Origin: [Limnothrix rosea] IAM M-220
GTDB taxonomy: Bacteria > Cyanobacteriota > Cyanobacteriia > Cyanobacteriales > MRBY01
Assembly (NCBI RefSeq): GCF_001904615.1
Contig: NZ_MRBY01000041.1
Coordinates: 1 to 35,965 of the forward strand
Direction: 5' to 3'
Length of the DNA stretch: 35,965 nt
The notes beneath the pieces are model-generated. The model ran no database searches. It was not told the DNA's origin and was given only the letters and a program-made list of their open reading frames with translations. The position numbers and the translations under genes were made by a program. Shown one piece after another: positions 7,729 through 15,750 of the stretch (the first letter of the stretch is position 1; each line of letters opens with the position of its first letter).

Positions 7729-9051
7729 TTATTCTAAGCACTTAAGGTTTGGATTTGCGGCTTTAAAGGCTTCGTAATCGAGTTTTACTTGGGCTGCGTA
7801 GGTTTTGGCGATTTTTTGAACTTGTGCGATAAAGTTATCGGCTTGGTCTGCGGCTCGTTTAGCGACATTTTCGGCGAAGACTTTTGCGGTTTGGGTCGTC
7901 ATTGCTTCGGCGGCACGGCTATGGCAGGTGGCCAGGATTTTGCCCCATTGTTCTGCCATTTTTTCAAAGCGTTTTGCTTTGTTTAGTTCATCTAAAGGAA
8001 AGGCTTCTTTGTAGGGCGATCGCTCTCGGATGGAGTAGGATTGAGCGTTTAGTTCGAGCCAACCAAGGTGGTCGTCGGTGTTGCGAATGAGGGCTTTGTA
8101 GGCGATCGCATGGCGTTCTGCATCGTTATTAAATTCTGCGTCGTAGGCTTTCTGAAAATCCTCGCCGAGATAAAAATAAGGGGTGGGTTTGCCTTGGGCT
8201 TTTAAATCCAGAATGCAATCGTAATCATGGTGATCTTTATCTCCTTCAATTACGACATAGTAGCGGTCTGTACCAAGGGAACCAGTGCCTGCTAGCAGAC
8301 GTTTAGCGATATCTTTGACGTGAAAATATTTGGGGTCGTAGGCCAGCTCACCTGTGAGAGTATTACCGTATTCTGGCATCAAATCCACAATTTTTTGATA
8401 GGTCTCATGGTCAATTTTTTCGAGTTTATCGAGGCTGAGGTCGTAGTAGCGATCGCCTTTTTTTACCTTTGTCCACTTTTCGAGCATTTTTTCACGGCTT
8501 TCGTTTTCTTCCACATCTTTCAGGAAATCATCTAGCTTACCGTAGGTATTTTTGGCAGTAAATTCCACTCGAATAGCATTGGGGTCTTTGGCATAAAGGG
8601 CGATCGCCTCCAGATATCCCTTACAAAATCTTGCAATAAACGCCTCTTGTTCTTTCCCTTTAAACTTCTGCTGTTTTGCTACCAAAACTAGGCTAATAGC
8701 CATGCGCCATAGATCATATTGATAGTTCGAAATTACCGCTTCATCAAAGTCATTCAGATCATAGACAATCTTGCCTTCATCATTATGAAAGCTACCAAAA
8801 TTGTCAACGTGAAGATCACCTTGTATCCACACTTGCGTTTGAGTATTACTGAATGGTTCTAAAGCCGGATGGTTAGCAAAATCTCGCCAAAATAAATGAT
8901 TTGTCCCACGAAAAAAGCTAAAGGTATCACAAATCATTTTGGCATATTTGATATTGCGGTTAACATCTGATGTCTTTTGATTCCACTGCTCCAGCTCCGC
9001 CAAAACCTCTTCATCCCGTGCGGTTGGCTCAAAATTGAAATGAGATGCCAT
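7729..9051 (-). CDS. DUF2252 family protein (kinase-like fold)
   Basis: 440 residues, a typical length for DUF2252, a family whose function is unknown but which resembles aminoglycoside phosphotransferase/protein-kinase folds. The family motifs are present: DTFSFFRGT (42-50), QGDLHVDNFG (77-86, the catalytic-loop-like motif) and YDLNDFDEA (97-105, like the metal-binding Asp segment). Further on come GTGSLGTDRYYVVIEG and RNTDDHLGWLEL. There is no signal peptide or membrane span, so it is a soluble protein. The start ATG at 9051 is clear. It is the gene before the tmRNA on the same strand, and the tmRNA promoter lies just after its stop codon. An ATP-dependent phosphotransferase role is only an inference from fold similarity. 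Confidence 0.88.
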   Translation of the reverse strand: MASHFNFEPTARDEEVLAELEQWNQKTSDVNRNIKYAKMICDTFSFFRGTNHLFWRDFANHPALEPFSNTQTQVWIQGDLHVDNFGSFHNDEGKIVYDLNDFDEAVISNYQYDLWRMAISLVLVAKQQKFKGKEQEAFIARFCKGYLEAIALYAKDPNAIRVEFTAKNTYGKLDDFLKDVEENESREKMLEKWTKVKKGDRYYDLSLDKLEKIDHETYQKIVDLMPEYGNTLTGELAYDPKYFHVKDIAKRLLAGTGSLGTDRYYVVIEGDKDHHDYDCILDLKAQGKPTPYFYLGEDFQKAYDAEFNNDAERHAIAYKALIRNTDDHLGWLELNAQSYSIRERSPYKEAFPLDELNKAKRFEKMAEQWGKILATCHSRAAEAMTTQTAKVFAENVAKRAADQADNFIAQVQKIAKTYAAQVKLDYEAFKAANPNLKCLE

Positions 9052-9166
9052 ACAAATTCTTTCCTCAACAAATCATTTGTCTCAATTGTTCTTCCTTAGG
9101 GAAGGTGTCCGAAGGGCGGAAGGGGTTTCAATAAGTTGTGCTACCCATGAAAAATCAATCAAATCC

Positions 9167-9226
9167 AATTTGTTGTTTCAATATCTGCCGTGGTGCGTTA
9201 CGACGGACAACAAATTTGTAGATTTT
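9167..9226. repeat. Inverted repeat in the potB-DUF2252 gap
   Basis: AATTTGTTGT (9167-9176) is perfectly inverted at ACAACAAATT (9217-9226). A second inner pair, CCGT (9188-9191) and ACGG (9213-9216), would extend the stem. It may serve as the transcription end of the pot operon, although the T run on the minus strand is interrupted. Confidence 0.5.
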
Positions 9227-9289
9227 TTAGTTGTCTTTTTGCCGTCTCCACACACCCTACATTTACACCATTTCTTAAGCCGCCACTTC

Positions 9290-10174
9290 TTAAGCCGCTA
9301 CGTCGCGATCGCCGTATTTGAGAAGTAAAGCAATGGAAATACTAACTGCGAAAATTAGGGTCATACTGAGCGCAGAACCAAAGCCCCAGTTACGGGATAG
9401 ACCAAGGAATTGATTATAAATTAGGCGAGACATGGTCATACTCGACGCACCACCCAGTAATTCAGGATCCACAAAATCCCCTAGGCCACTAATAAAAACT
9501 AAAAGTGATCCCGCCAGAATACCCGGCATCGTTTGGGGAATGGTCACCCGCCAGAAAGTTTCGCTGGGTTTTGCCCCAAGATCCGCAGAGGCTTCGAGGA
9601 GTTGTTTATCGAGTTTTTCGACGGAAGCGTACAAAATCAAAACCATGTAAGGCAGATAACTGTAGGCCATCCCAATAAAGACCGCCGTATTCGTATTGAG
9701 TAGATTTAACGAAATCCCTGTAAAACTAAGCACTGTATTCAAAACACCCGTCGGACTGAGAATGGTAATCCAAGCATAGGAACGCAACAACGACGATGTC
9801 CACAACGGCAAAATAAATCCGAGCAGCAGCAATGTACGCCAACGTTTTGGAGCCATTTGACCAATCCAGTACGCCACGGGAAAGCCCATCAATAAACAGG
9901 TAATAGTCGTTCCAAAGGCAAAAAAGAGCGATCGCCCCACGACCCGGAGATTCCCACCCTCAAAAATACGGAGATAGTTATCGATGCCGCTGGGATTAAC
10001 GAGGTCACCGGGGCGGATATTTGGCACAAGACTCAACTCAAAAATCACTAATGTCGGAAATACCAACAGTAGCAATAACCAAATACCAGAGGGGCCAAGC
10101 AACGTGAAAATGCCAGTCCAAGGTAATTTATCGCGGAATTTTTTCTGAGCCATGTTGTCTAGTTCTTCTGCCAT
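9290..10174 (-). CDS. potB: Polyamine ABC transporter permease PotB
   Basis: An inner-membrane permease for spermidine/putrescine uptake. From the chosen start it has 294 residues with about six hydrophobic spans and the cytoplasmic EAA loop (EASADLGAKPSETFWRVTIPQTMPG, about 194-218) that contacts the PotA ATPase. The SGLGDFVDPELLGG segment near the C-terminus is also typical of PotB. I chose ATG at 10174, five bases after the potD stop codon. A TTG at 10204 would overlap potD by 25 bases. The partner permease PotC, normally required for the channel, is not next to it. The stop codon lies in a 15-base tandem duplication that repeats the codons for VAA-stop in frame. Confidence 0.92.
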   Translation of the reverse strand: MAEELDNMAQKKFRDKLPWTGIFTLLGPSGIWLLLLLVFPTLVIFELSLVPNIRPGDLVNPSGIDNYLRIFEGGNLRVVGRSLFFAFGTTITCLLMGFPVAYWIGQMAPKRWRTLLLLGFILPLWTSSLLRSYAWITILSPTGVLNTVLSFTGISLNLLNTNTAVFIGMAYSYLPYMVLILYASVEKLDKQLLEASADLGAKPSETFWRVTIPQTMPGILAGSLLVFISGLGDFVDPELLGGASSMTMSRLIYNQFLGLSRNWGFGSALSMTLIFAVSISIALLLKYGDRDVAA

Positions 10175-10179
10175 AGAAA

Positions 10180-11340
10180 TTAACCACTGGTGAGTTTCGT
10201 CCAATATCGGTCATAGATTTCACCCACCTCTTCACCGAGAGGTTTTAAGCCTTCGCATCGATCAATGGTTTCGGAGGAAGGGAATAAATTGGGATTGGTG
10301 CGGACATCTTTAGGAAGCAGCTCATAACCGGGACGATTTGGTGTGGCAAAACTAAGGCGCTGGGTAATTTCTGCGGAAACCTGAGCGCGCATCATAAAGC
10401 TCATCCAGGCGTAGGCTCCAGCGACATTCGGTGCAGTTCTGGGGATCACAAGGGTATCTGCCCAAACTGACGACCCGCTTTCTGGCACGATGTAGGCAAA
10501 GTTGTCATCTTCCTCGGTAATCTCGTTGGCATCGGAGGAATAGCACATCGCCACTAACAAATCGCCACTCAAAATCTGGGTGCGCCATGCGTCGGAGTTA
10601 AAGGAGGCGATCGCCGGACGGAGCTCCACTAATTTTTCGTAGGCCTCTCTGACCTTCGATTCTTCTGTTGTATTGTACGAATAACCTAAAGATTTTAACG
10701 ATGCGCCCATCACTTCCCGGACATCATTGAGGAGGGTCATCCGGCGTGTAAGCTGATCGGCATTTTCCCAGAGATAATCCCAATCGGTCGGCGGTGAGTC
10801 GAGGGCACTCTTGTTATAAATTAGCCCTGTCGTGCCCCAACTAATGGGAATACTGTAGGCATTGCCGGGGTCATAGCCGGGGTCAGCAAAGGTCTCAAAT
10901 AAATTCTCTAAACCATTAATCTGTGAGTGATCTAGCTTCTGTAAAAGCTCCAGATCAATCATCTCTTGGACGATGTAATCTGACGGATAAATAATGCTGT
11001 AATCACCGCCACCCTGCGCTTGGATCCGAGCCAACATCGCTTCGTTGGAATCAAACACATCGGCGATCGCCCTGATGCCCGTTTCCGCCTCAAACTGTTT
11101 TAAAAGCTTATTATCGGTGTAGCCTGCCCAAGTGTAGATATAGAGCGTATCAGTGGAAGTCCTTCGGGCAGTAGGTTTGACATCCGCTAGCCGCCAACCA
11201 CAACTAGACAACGCAAAGCCCGATAGCGCCGCAGCCGATCCCTTCAGAAATTTGCGGCGATTAAGCTGTACACCGTGAAATTGTGTGCCCTGCTCTCTCA
11301 TTAGTAGACGGTTATCGTGGTCATAATTGCCTTCAATCAT
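10180..11340 (-). CDS. potD: Polyamine-binding lipoprotein PotD
   Basis: The periplasmic substrate-binding subunit of the spermidine/putrescine importer, 386 residues. The N-terminus carries a twin-arginine signal RRKFLKG (28-34) followed by a hydrophobic stretch and a lipobox ending LSSC (Cys47), so it is probably a Tat-exported lipoprotein. The mature part has the fold's usual segments: LYIYTWAGYTDNKLLKQFE, DVFDSNEAMLARIQ, YSIIYPSDYIVQEMI and IPISWGTTGLIYN, then EDDNFAYIVPESGSSVWADTLVIP. I chose ATG at 11340, eight bases after the potA stop codon; a longer frame to 11385 would overlap potA. A start at Met14 is also possible. It lies between potA and potB, so one operon is likely. The exact polyamine cannot be read from the sequence. 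Confidence 0.92.
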   Translation of the reverse strand: MIEGNYDHDNRLLMREQGTQFHGVQLNRRKFLKGSAAALSGFALSSCGWRLADVKPTARRTSTDTLYIYTWAGYTDNKLLKQFEAETGIRAIADVFDSNEAMLARIQAQGGGDYSIIYPSDYIVQEMIDLELLQKLDHSQINGLENLFETFADPGYDPGNAYSIPISWGTTGLIYNKSALDSPPTDWDYLWENADQLTRRMTLLNDVREVMGASLKSLGYSYNTTEESKVREAYEKLVELRPAIASFNSDAWRTQILSGDLLVAMCYSSDANEITEEDDNFAYIVPESGSSVWADTLVIPRTAPNVAGAYAWMSFMMRAQVSAEITQRLSFATPNRPGYELLPKDVRTNPNLFPSSETIDRCEGLKPLGEEVGEIYDRYWTKLTSG

Positions 11341-11348
11341 AGGAGAGT

Positions 11349-12530
11349 TTAGGCGTTTAGCGCTAAACAATCTGCCGTTGACCAATAGGTGTAAACAGGT
11401 GTGCCGTGATTAATGCTAGCAGAGGTATTGGGTTGTTTAATGCGCAGGCGATCGCCGCTTTCTAGCCGCACGACGTAGAGCACATGGGTTCCCATAAACA
11501 TGGTGTGTTCCAGTTGACCTTGATAACAGTTAGCAGCTCTTTCGGGAGCTTCCAAACTCACTTTGATTTTTTCAGGGCGAATACTCACAACCACCTCACC
11601 AGAGGGGATTTCCGGGCGTTGCTTCTTAGCACTGTAGTTGCTGTGGGTATTGGCAACCATCACATTGGGCTGATGCTCCGGTAAATCAACTGTAATTTTT
11701 AAACCCTTACTCGTGACAATATTTTGGACGGTTCCTTCGGTGTTATAGACTTTGCCATTGATTAGATTTGTATCACCAATAAAGTCAGCAATAAAAGGCG
11801 TTGCCGGACGTTCATAAATTTCGTGGGGTGTGCCAATCTGCTCAATCTTGCCGTGGGACATCACCGCAATGCGATCGCTCATGGAGAGAGCCTCTTCTTG
11901 GTCGTGGGTCACCATCACAAAAGTCAGACCGAGATCTTGGTGCAACCGCGACAATTCCACCTGCATTTCCTTACGTAGCTTCAAGTCCAAGGCCCCAAGT
12001 GGTTCATCAAGGAGCATCACCGCAGGCTTATTTACTAAAGCCCTTGCCAAGGCGACCCGTTGTTGTTGACCACCAGAAAGTTGATTCGGAAAACGATTGG
12101 CGTAGCCTTCCATCTGCACCCGCACTAAAGCTTCTTGGACGCGATCGCGCACCTCTGTTTTTGGCAGCTTTTGAATTTTCAGACCGAACGCCACATTTTC
12201 CGCGACAGTGAGGTGATTAAACAGAGCATAACTTTGAAAGACGGTATTTACAGGACGACGATAGGGCGGCACATCATTCATGTTTTGCTTTTGGATCAGT
12301 ACATCCCCCGCAGAAGGCTGTTCAAATCCGGCAATGAGGCGCAGCGTTGTGGTTTTGCCGCAACCAGAAGGCCCAAGAATACTAAAAAATTCTCCTTTAC
12401 GAATATCGAGGTTTACGCCACAAACGGCGGTTTCACCATTGAAAATTTTAAAAACCTGACGCAGTTCCACATCGAGGGTGGGCGCATCTACGTCGGTTGG
12501 CTTCGGCTTTTTCGTAAAGGTAGAGGACAT
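11349..12530 (-). CDS. potA: Polyamine ABC transporter ATPase PotA
   Basis: The cytoplasmic ATPase of the spermidine/putrescine importer, 393 residues from ATG at 12530. It has Walker A GPSGCGKT (53-60), the Q-loop VFQSYALF (97-104), signature LSGGQQQR (151-158), Walker B VMLLDEP (171-177), D-loop GALD and the H-loop VTHD (207-210). A TOBE regulatory domain follows from about 255 to the end (FIGDTNLINGKV..., VVVSIRPEKIKV). An in-frame TTG at 12542 would add four residues and has no better ribosome-binding site. It is the first gene of potA-potD-potB; the transcription start must lie in 12531-12696. That stretch holds a 13-base match (12572-12584) to the interspersed repeat. Confidence 0.93.
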   Translation of the reverse strand: MSSTFTKKPKPTDVDAPTLDVELRQVFKIFNGETAVCGVNLDIRKGEFFSILGPSGCGKTTTLRLIAGFEQPSAGDVLIQKQNMNDVPPYRRPVNTVFQSYALFNHLTVAENVAFGLKIQKLPKTEVRDRVQEALVRVQMEGYANRFPNQLSGGQQQRVALARALVNKPAVMLLDEPLGALDLKLRKEMQVELSRLHQDLGLTFVMVTHDQEEALSMSDRIAVMSHGKIEQIGTPHEIYERPATPFIADFIGDTNLINGKVYNTEGTVQNIVTSKGLKITVDLPEHQPNVMVANTHSNYSAKKQRPEIPSGEVVVSIRPEKIKVSLEAPERAANCYQGQLEHTMFMGTHVLYVVRLESGDRLRIKQPNTSASINHGTPVYTYWSTADCLALNA

Positions 12531-12696
12531 AGGTAGGCTCAAAGTGCAGCGGGAAAAATGTCTGTTTATCCTTGGCTACATTCTATATGGACTCGTTAGA
12601 AACTGTTATAGATTCGACGATTGTTTTAGGATTTGTGAGTCTCGCAGGCGATCGCCCAACCATAGAATCAAAAGCATCAAAATAAATTTAGTGTGA

Positions 12697-13125
12697 CTAT
12701 TGTTGTAGATCTTTTTCTAAACAAAAAACTTTATAGAGCACTTCCCAGCCGCGCTTTTTGTAAAACGTCAAAACCTCCTCCTTATCTTCCTCAACAAATA
12801 ATGTAGGGCGTGGCATACCTCGATTTCTCAGGCGTTTTTCTGCCTCATCCATCAGCCTATTCGCGAGGCCTTGTCCTTGGTGATCAGGATGAACGCCTAG
12901 GCGAAAAATGAAAGAATTCCATGGGTCATAAACGAAAAAAATTGTGCCAATAATGTGACGGTCTTGTTCTGCAACGATAATTGATTCCGCATCATGGTTG
13001 ATTTTTCGTTGAAATATCACTTGTTTATCTAATGGCTCGTAAAAAATTTGAGTGTCAATTAGTAACTGTTGCAGTGCTGGAAAGTCTTCGTCTTGATAGT
13101 TACGTAGGGTTACGTCGATGTTCAT
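12697..13125 (-). CDS. GNAT-family N-acetyltransferase
   Basis: 142 residues forming a single GNAT domain, which transfers an acetyl group from acetyl-CoA to an amine of an unknown substrate. The acetyl-CoA-binding motif A is RLGVHPDHQGQGLANRLMDEAEKRL (75-99), with the Q-G-Q-G-L-A pyrophosphate loop. It is preceded by the usual beta strands (IIVAEQDRHIIGTIFFVYDP) and followed by the motif B region LTFYKKRGWEVLYKVFCLEKDL. There is no signal peptide. ATG at 13125 is clear. It lies 37 bases after the DUF2993 gene on the same strand, so it may be the last gene of that operon. It ends about 170 bases before the start of potA. Confidence 0.88.
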   Translation of the reverse strand: MNIDVTLRNYQDEDFPALQQLLIDTQIFYEPLDKQVIFQRKINHDAESIIVAEQDRHIIGTIFFVYDPWNSFIFRLGVHPDHQGQGLANRLMDEAEKRLRNRGMPRPTLFVEEDKEEVLTFYKKRGWEVLYKVFCLEKDLQQ

Positions 13126-13162
13126 CTTTTTAGTTTATGTCTCCTATTCCCATTCCCATCAA

Positions 13163-13972
13163 CTACTCAGATTGTCTTGGCATAAATTGTAAAAAGAGCG
13201 CTGTTTCAAGTTCAGTGTCGTTGAGATTGAGCGCAAAAAAGCGTGCCGTTACTCCCCGTTCGTCAAATCTCGTTAAATTCAGACGACCACTAATGCCCTG
13301 AGAAAACCCCATAATGGCGGGCGATGGCAAAGGCTGACTGTTAATTGTGCCTGCCCCTTCTGTCCACTGGATTTCACTACCTGATGTTAGCTCCAGAGTA
13401 TATGAAAGAGTTAATTCAGAATTTTCGAGTTCACCTGTTTGGGGATCTATCTGGGAAATTTTGCCGCGAAATTCAAAGCGATTGTCACCGACAAAATCAA
13501 TGATCGCTTCATCCAATGAGTATTGGGGTGGCTTCGGTGAACCGGGACGAATTAACAGACGATTAATCAGCGGTTGTAATACTTGGCGCACTCGCGGCGA
13601 TCGCAGCGATTCATTGAGGTCTGTCTCTGTCAAAACTAAGCGTAATCCAGCTTGTACAGGCTCTTTAAATGTTTCTGCATCAAACTGCCTCTGACGTAAT
13701 CTTTGAAGATCAACATTGAGTGGCGCTGTTTCTAGCTCTAAAACCTCTAGCCGAAATCCTTCAACAATTTCGATGCCACGACTAGCAATGCGAATGCGGT
13801 CAATCTCGCCTTTGGCAATTTTGTGGGCGGGCACATTATCCACTCGCACCTCAAAGGTTTCTGCTGCCTCAAGACGTTGACTGAGCCGTGTGCCTGTAAT
13901 TTCCTCAACGATTAAGCCAATGGGCGCACCTGCTGCGAGTAAACCTGATAATAAAACAGTTAAAAATTCCAC
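13163..13972 (-). CDS. DUF2993 (LmeA-like) family protein
   Basis: 269 residues. The start appears to be GTG at 13972, giving MEFLTVLLSGLLAAGAP, a hydrophobic N-terminus that could be a signal anchor. The body matches the DUF2993 family: VDNVPAHKIAKGEIDRIRIASRGIEI, LELETAPLNVDL, LTETDLNESLRSP and FRGKISQIDP..., a repeating beta-rich lipid-binding-type architecture. The related mycobacterial LmeA binds phosphoinositides. In cyanobacteria the family is common and its role is unknown. A periplasmic or membrane-face lipid-binding role is inference. It lies 30 bases after tsaE on the same strand. Confidence 0.82.
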   Translation of the reverse strand: MEFLTVLLSGLLAAGAPIGLIVEEITGTRLSQRLEAAETFEVRVDNVPAHKIAKGEIDRIRIASRGIEIVEGFRLEVLELETAPLNVDLQRLRQRQFDAETFKEPVQAGLRLVLTETDLNESLRSPRVRQVLQPLINRLLIRPGSPKPPQYSLDEAIIDFVGDNRFEFRGKISQIDPQTGELENSELTLSYTLELTSGSEIQWTEGAGTINSQPLPSPAIMGFSQGISGRLNLTRFDERGVTARFFALNLNDTELETALFLQFMPRQSE

Positions 13973-14002
13973 GGAAACGCCCTACAGATAAGTTCTTTAA
14001 CT

Positions 14003-14458
14003 CTACTGAAAAAGTCCGGCGAGATCTGCATTTGTTGCAGTGATTATTGCCTGCCGTTGATCATCGTCGGTATGACTTAGGATAATCTCAAAATAGCTTT
14101 CGGGCAGAAATGGTAGGCGCTCCGACCACTCGATTACGGTGATGCCCGGTTCACTTTCTACGCCTTCCCAATAGGTTTCTGGGTAAATACTATCCACCTG
14201 CTCTGGCTCTAGGCGATACAAATCTAAGTGATACAACGGGATTCGTCCCGCATGATATTCATTCACCAGCGTAAATGTCGGACTGGCGATCGCCTCAGTG
14301 ATGCCGAGCCCCGTACCAATACCCTGGGTTAATGTGGTTTTTCCTACCCCAAGATCACCTTTAAGCAACAGCACAGCATAGGGTTGTAGGCATTCCCCTA
14401 GCCGTTTGCCAAAATCCAAAGTTGCCGCCGTATCTGGGAGCAGAAAAGATTTCGTCAT
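14003..14458 (-). CDS. tsaE: tRNA threonylcarbamoyladenosine biosynthesis ATPase TsaE
   Basis: 151 residues. TsaE is the ATPase that works with TsaB and TsaD to place t6A at position 37 of ANN-decoding tRNAs. The motifs are Walker A KGDLGVGKTT (33-42), SPTFTLVNEY (59-68), HLDLYRL (77-83) and VIEWSERL (108-115), all characteristic of the YjeE/TsaE family. Length and start (ATG at 14458) are normal. The gene lies nine bases after the DUF3181 gene, in a run of closely spaced genes starting at moaC. TsaB and TsaD are not in the window. Confidence 0.95.
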   Translation of the reverse strand: MTKSFLLPDTAATLDFGKRLGECLQPYAVLLLKGDLGVGKTTLTQGIGTGLGITEAIASPTFTLVNEYHAGRIPLYHLDLYRLEPEQVDSIYPETYWEGVESEPGITVIEWSERLPFLPESYFEIILSHTDDDQRQAIITATNADLAGLFQ

Positions 14459-14467
14459 ACCTTGCTG

Positions 14468-14767
14468 TTAATAGTTCGCTTGATAATCTTCGAGCAGTTT
14501 TACCAAATCCTGTTGCACGGCTGGGGGAATGAGTTGAGTTAATGCAACAAAGGTTTGTTTGCCACCTAAAGGTACTTGAATGCCCTTGACCACATCCATA
14601 ACAGCCGCTTCCTTAACGGCGCGATCTTCAATGAGTGACATCACTTTTTCGGCAATGCTGGTGTGTAAACGAGCATCTGATAAATACAAATGCCAGCCTG
14701 CAACATCAATGTAAACATTTTCCCCAATTTCAGCTGCGAGTTTTTCGATGTCGGCGGTACTAGCCAT
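14468..14767 (-). CDS. DUF3181 family protein
   Basis: 99 residues from ATG at 14767, of the small cyanobacteria-specific family DUF3181 with no known function. It reads STADIEKLAAEIGENVYIDVAGWHLYLSDARLH, then EKVMSLIEDRAV, VKGIQVPLGGKQTFVALTQLIP and a C-terminal helix. It is soluble with no signal. A longer frame to 14830 would overlap the preceding gene by more than 60 bases. With the chosen start only one base separates the two genes (TAA-T-ATG), which implies translational coupling to the upstream two-TM protein. Confidence 0.85.
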   Translation of the reverse strand: MASTADIEKLAAEIGENVYIDVAGWHLYLSDARLHTSIAEKVMSLIEDRAVKEAAVMDVVKGIQVPLGGKQTFVALTQLIPPAVQQDLVKLLEDYQANY

Positions 14768-14768
14768 A

Positions 14769-15014
14769 TTAGGTCTCCGAGTAATTTGCAATAACTCTAA
14801 TGTAGACGAGGTGTAATAGGACAATACCAAACCAAACCCCTGTAAACCATATATCCCAGGTGGAGTCTGAGCGGTAGATATTGTGGAAAAACCAAATGCC
14901 GGAATTAATCGCGAGGAATACCATCACATGAACAATGAAATTCATCATGTCTTCGGCACGACGGAATTCAGCGTCTGTCTGGCGGTCAGGTTTGCGGGGC
15001 CAACTGCGGGGCAT
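14769..15014 (-). CDS. Small 2TM-domain membrane protein
   Basis: 81 residues with a polar, Arg-rich N-terminus (MPRSWPRKPDRQTDAEFRR) and then two membrane spans, about 25-44 and 56-75. The segments FIVHVMVFLAINSGIWFFHN and WDIWFTGVWFGIVLLHLVYIRV match the 2TM domain seen in many bacterial small proteins and at the end of some regulators. The function is unknown. ATG at 15014 is the only start. It is coupled to DUF3181 with a one-base gap and lies 38 bases after moaC on the same strand. Confidence 0.78.
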   Translation of the reverse strand: MPRSWPRKPDRQTDAEFRRAEDMMNFIVHVMVFLAINSGIWFFHNIYRSDSTWDIWFTGVWFGIVLLHLVYIRVIANYSET

Positions 15015-15052
15015 AGTTAAAGTATTTCTCGATGAAAATGAACCGATGACTA

Positions 15053-15562
15053 TTATAAAGATTTTCGGATGTAGTCTCCGGATTTGCCGCCTGTTTTTTT
15101 CAATAGCCGGATGTCTGTAATCGTCATTTCTTTATCTAGGGCTTTGGCCATGTCATATAGGGTCAGAGCTGCGACGGATACTGCGGTGAGAGCTTCCATT
15201 TCCACTCCTGTTTCTGATTTTGTGGTGACGCTAGCCTCAATGAGATAGCCGATCGCCGTGGTGTCAGGCGTAAAGGTCACATTCACTTTTTTGATGGGTA
15301 AGGGATGACACATGGGAATTAGATTTGAGGTTTGTTTGGCGGCCATAATCCCGGCAATGCGCGCTGTCCCTAAGACATCTCCCTTGGGAGCATCACCTGC
15401 TTGGATCGCGGTAAAACAAGCTTTACTCATGAACACCCGACCTGTGGCGATCGCCTCCCGTTTCGTGACTTTTTTTTCAGAAACATCCACCATCTGAGCT
15501 TCACCAGCTTCATTGAGGTGAGATAAAACAGTCTGAACTTTTTTTTTGGAAAAATCTTGCAT
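15053..15562 (-). CDS. moaC: Cyclic pyranopterin monophosphate synthase MoaC
   Basis: 169 residues. MoaC converts the MoaA product 3',8-cyclo-7,8-dihydro-GTP into cyclic pyranopterin monophosphate, the second part of the first stage of molybdenum cofactor synthesis. Characteristic parts are [16 protein letters not shown] (24-39), [13 protein letters not shown] (60-72), [10 protein letters not shown] (81-90), [21 protein letters not shown] (118-138) and [10 protein letters not shown] (155-164). The catalytic residues expected from the E. coli enzyme align at K60, D137 and K140. ATG at 15562 is clear. The other mo genes are not in the window. It heads the close string of genes down to DUF2993 and is divergent from tRNA-Arg. 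Confidence 0.96.
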   Translation of the reverse strand: MQDFSKKKVQTVLSHLNEAGEAQMVDVSEKKVTKREAIATGRVFMSKACFTAIQAGDAPKGDVLGTARIAGIMAAKQTSNLIPMCHPLPIKKVNVTFTPDTTAIGYLIEASVTTKSETGVEMEALTAVSVAALTLYDMAKALDKEMTITDIRLLKKTGGKSGDYIRKSL

Positions 15563-15622
15563 AAATAAAAAATCTCTGTTAGATTAGATAACTGTTGATG
15601 AAACAACACATTTCTTCGGCGA

Positions 15623-15696
15623 GGGCTTGTAGCTCAGCGGATTAGAGCGGCTGACTACGGATCAGCAGGTCGGGAGTTCGAATCTCTCCAGGCTCG
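15623..15696 (+). tRNA. tRNA-Arg (anticodon ACG)
   Basis: A 74-base cloverleaf. The acceptor GGGCTTG / CAGGCTC pairs fully (with two G-U pairs). The D-arm is GCTC / GAGC. The anticodon stem GCTGA / TCAGC encloses loop CTACGGA with anticodon ACG. The T-arm GGGAG-TTCGAAT-CTCTC contains the standard TTCGA. The discriminator is G and CCA is not encoded. ACG is read as ICG after deamination and decodes CGN arginine codons. A terminator follows at once. Confidence 0.96.
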
Positions 15697-15710
15697 TAGC
15701 GAAGATAGTA

Positions 15711-15750
15711 GAAACCCTTCTAGATTAGTCTAGGGGGGTTTCTTTTTGGT
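15711..15750 (+). terminator. Rho-independent terminator after tRNA-Arg
   Basis: GAAACCC...CTAGA pairs with TCTAG...GGGTTTC around TTAG, followed by a T-rich run (CTTTTT). It begins 15 bases after the tRNA. Confidence 0.85.
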
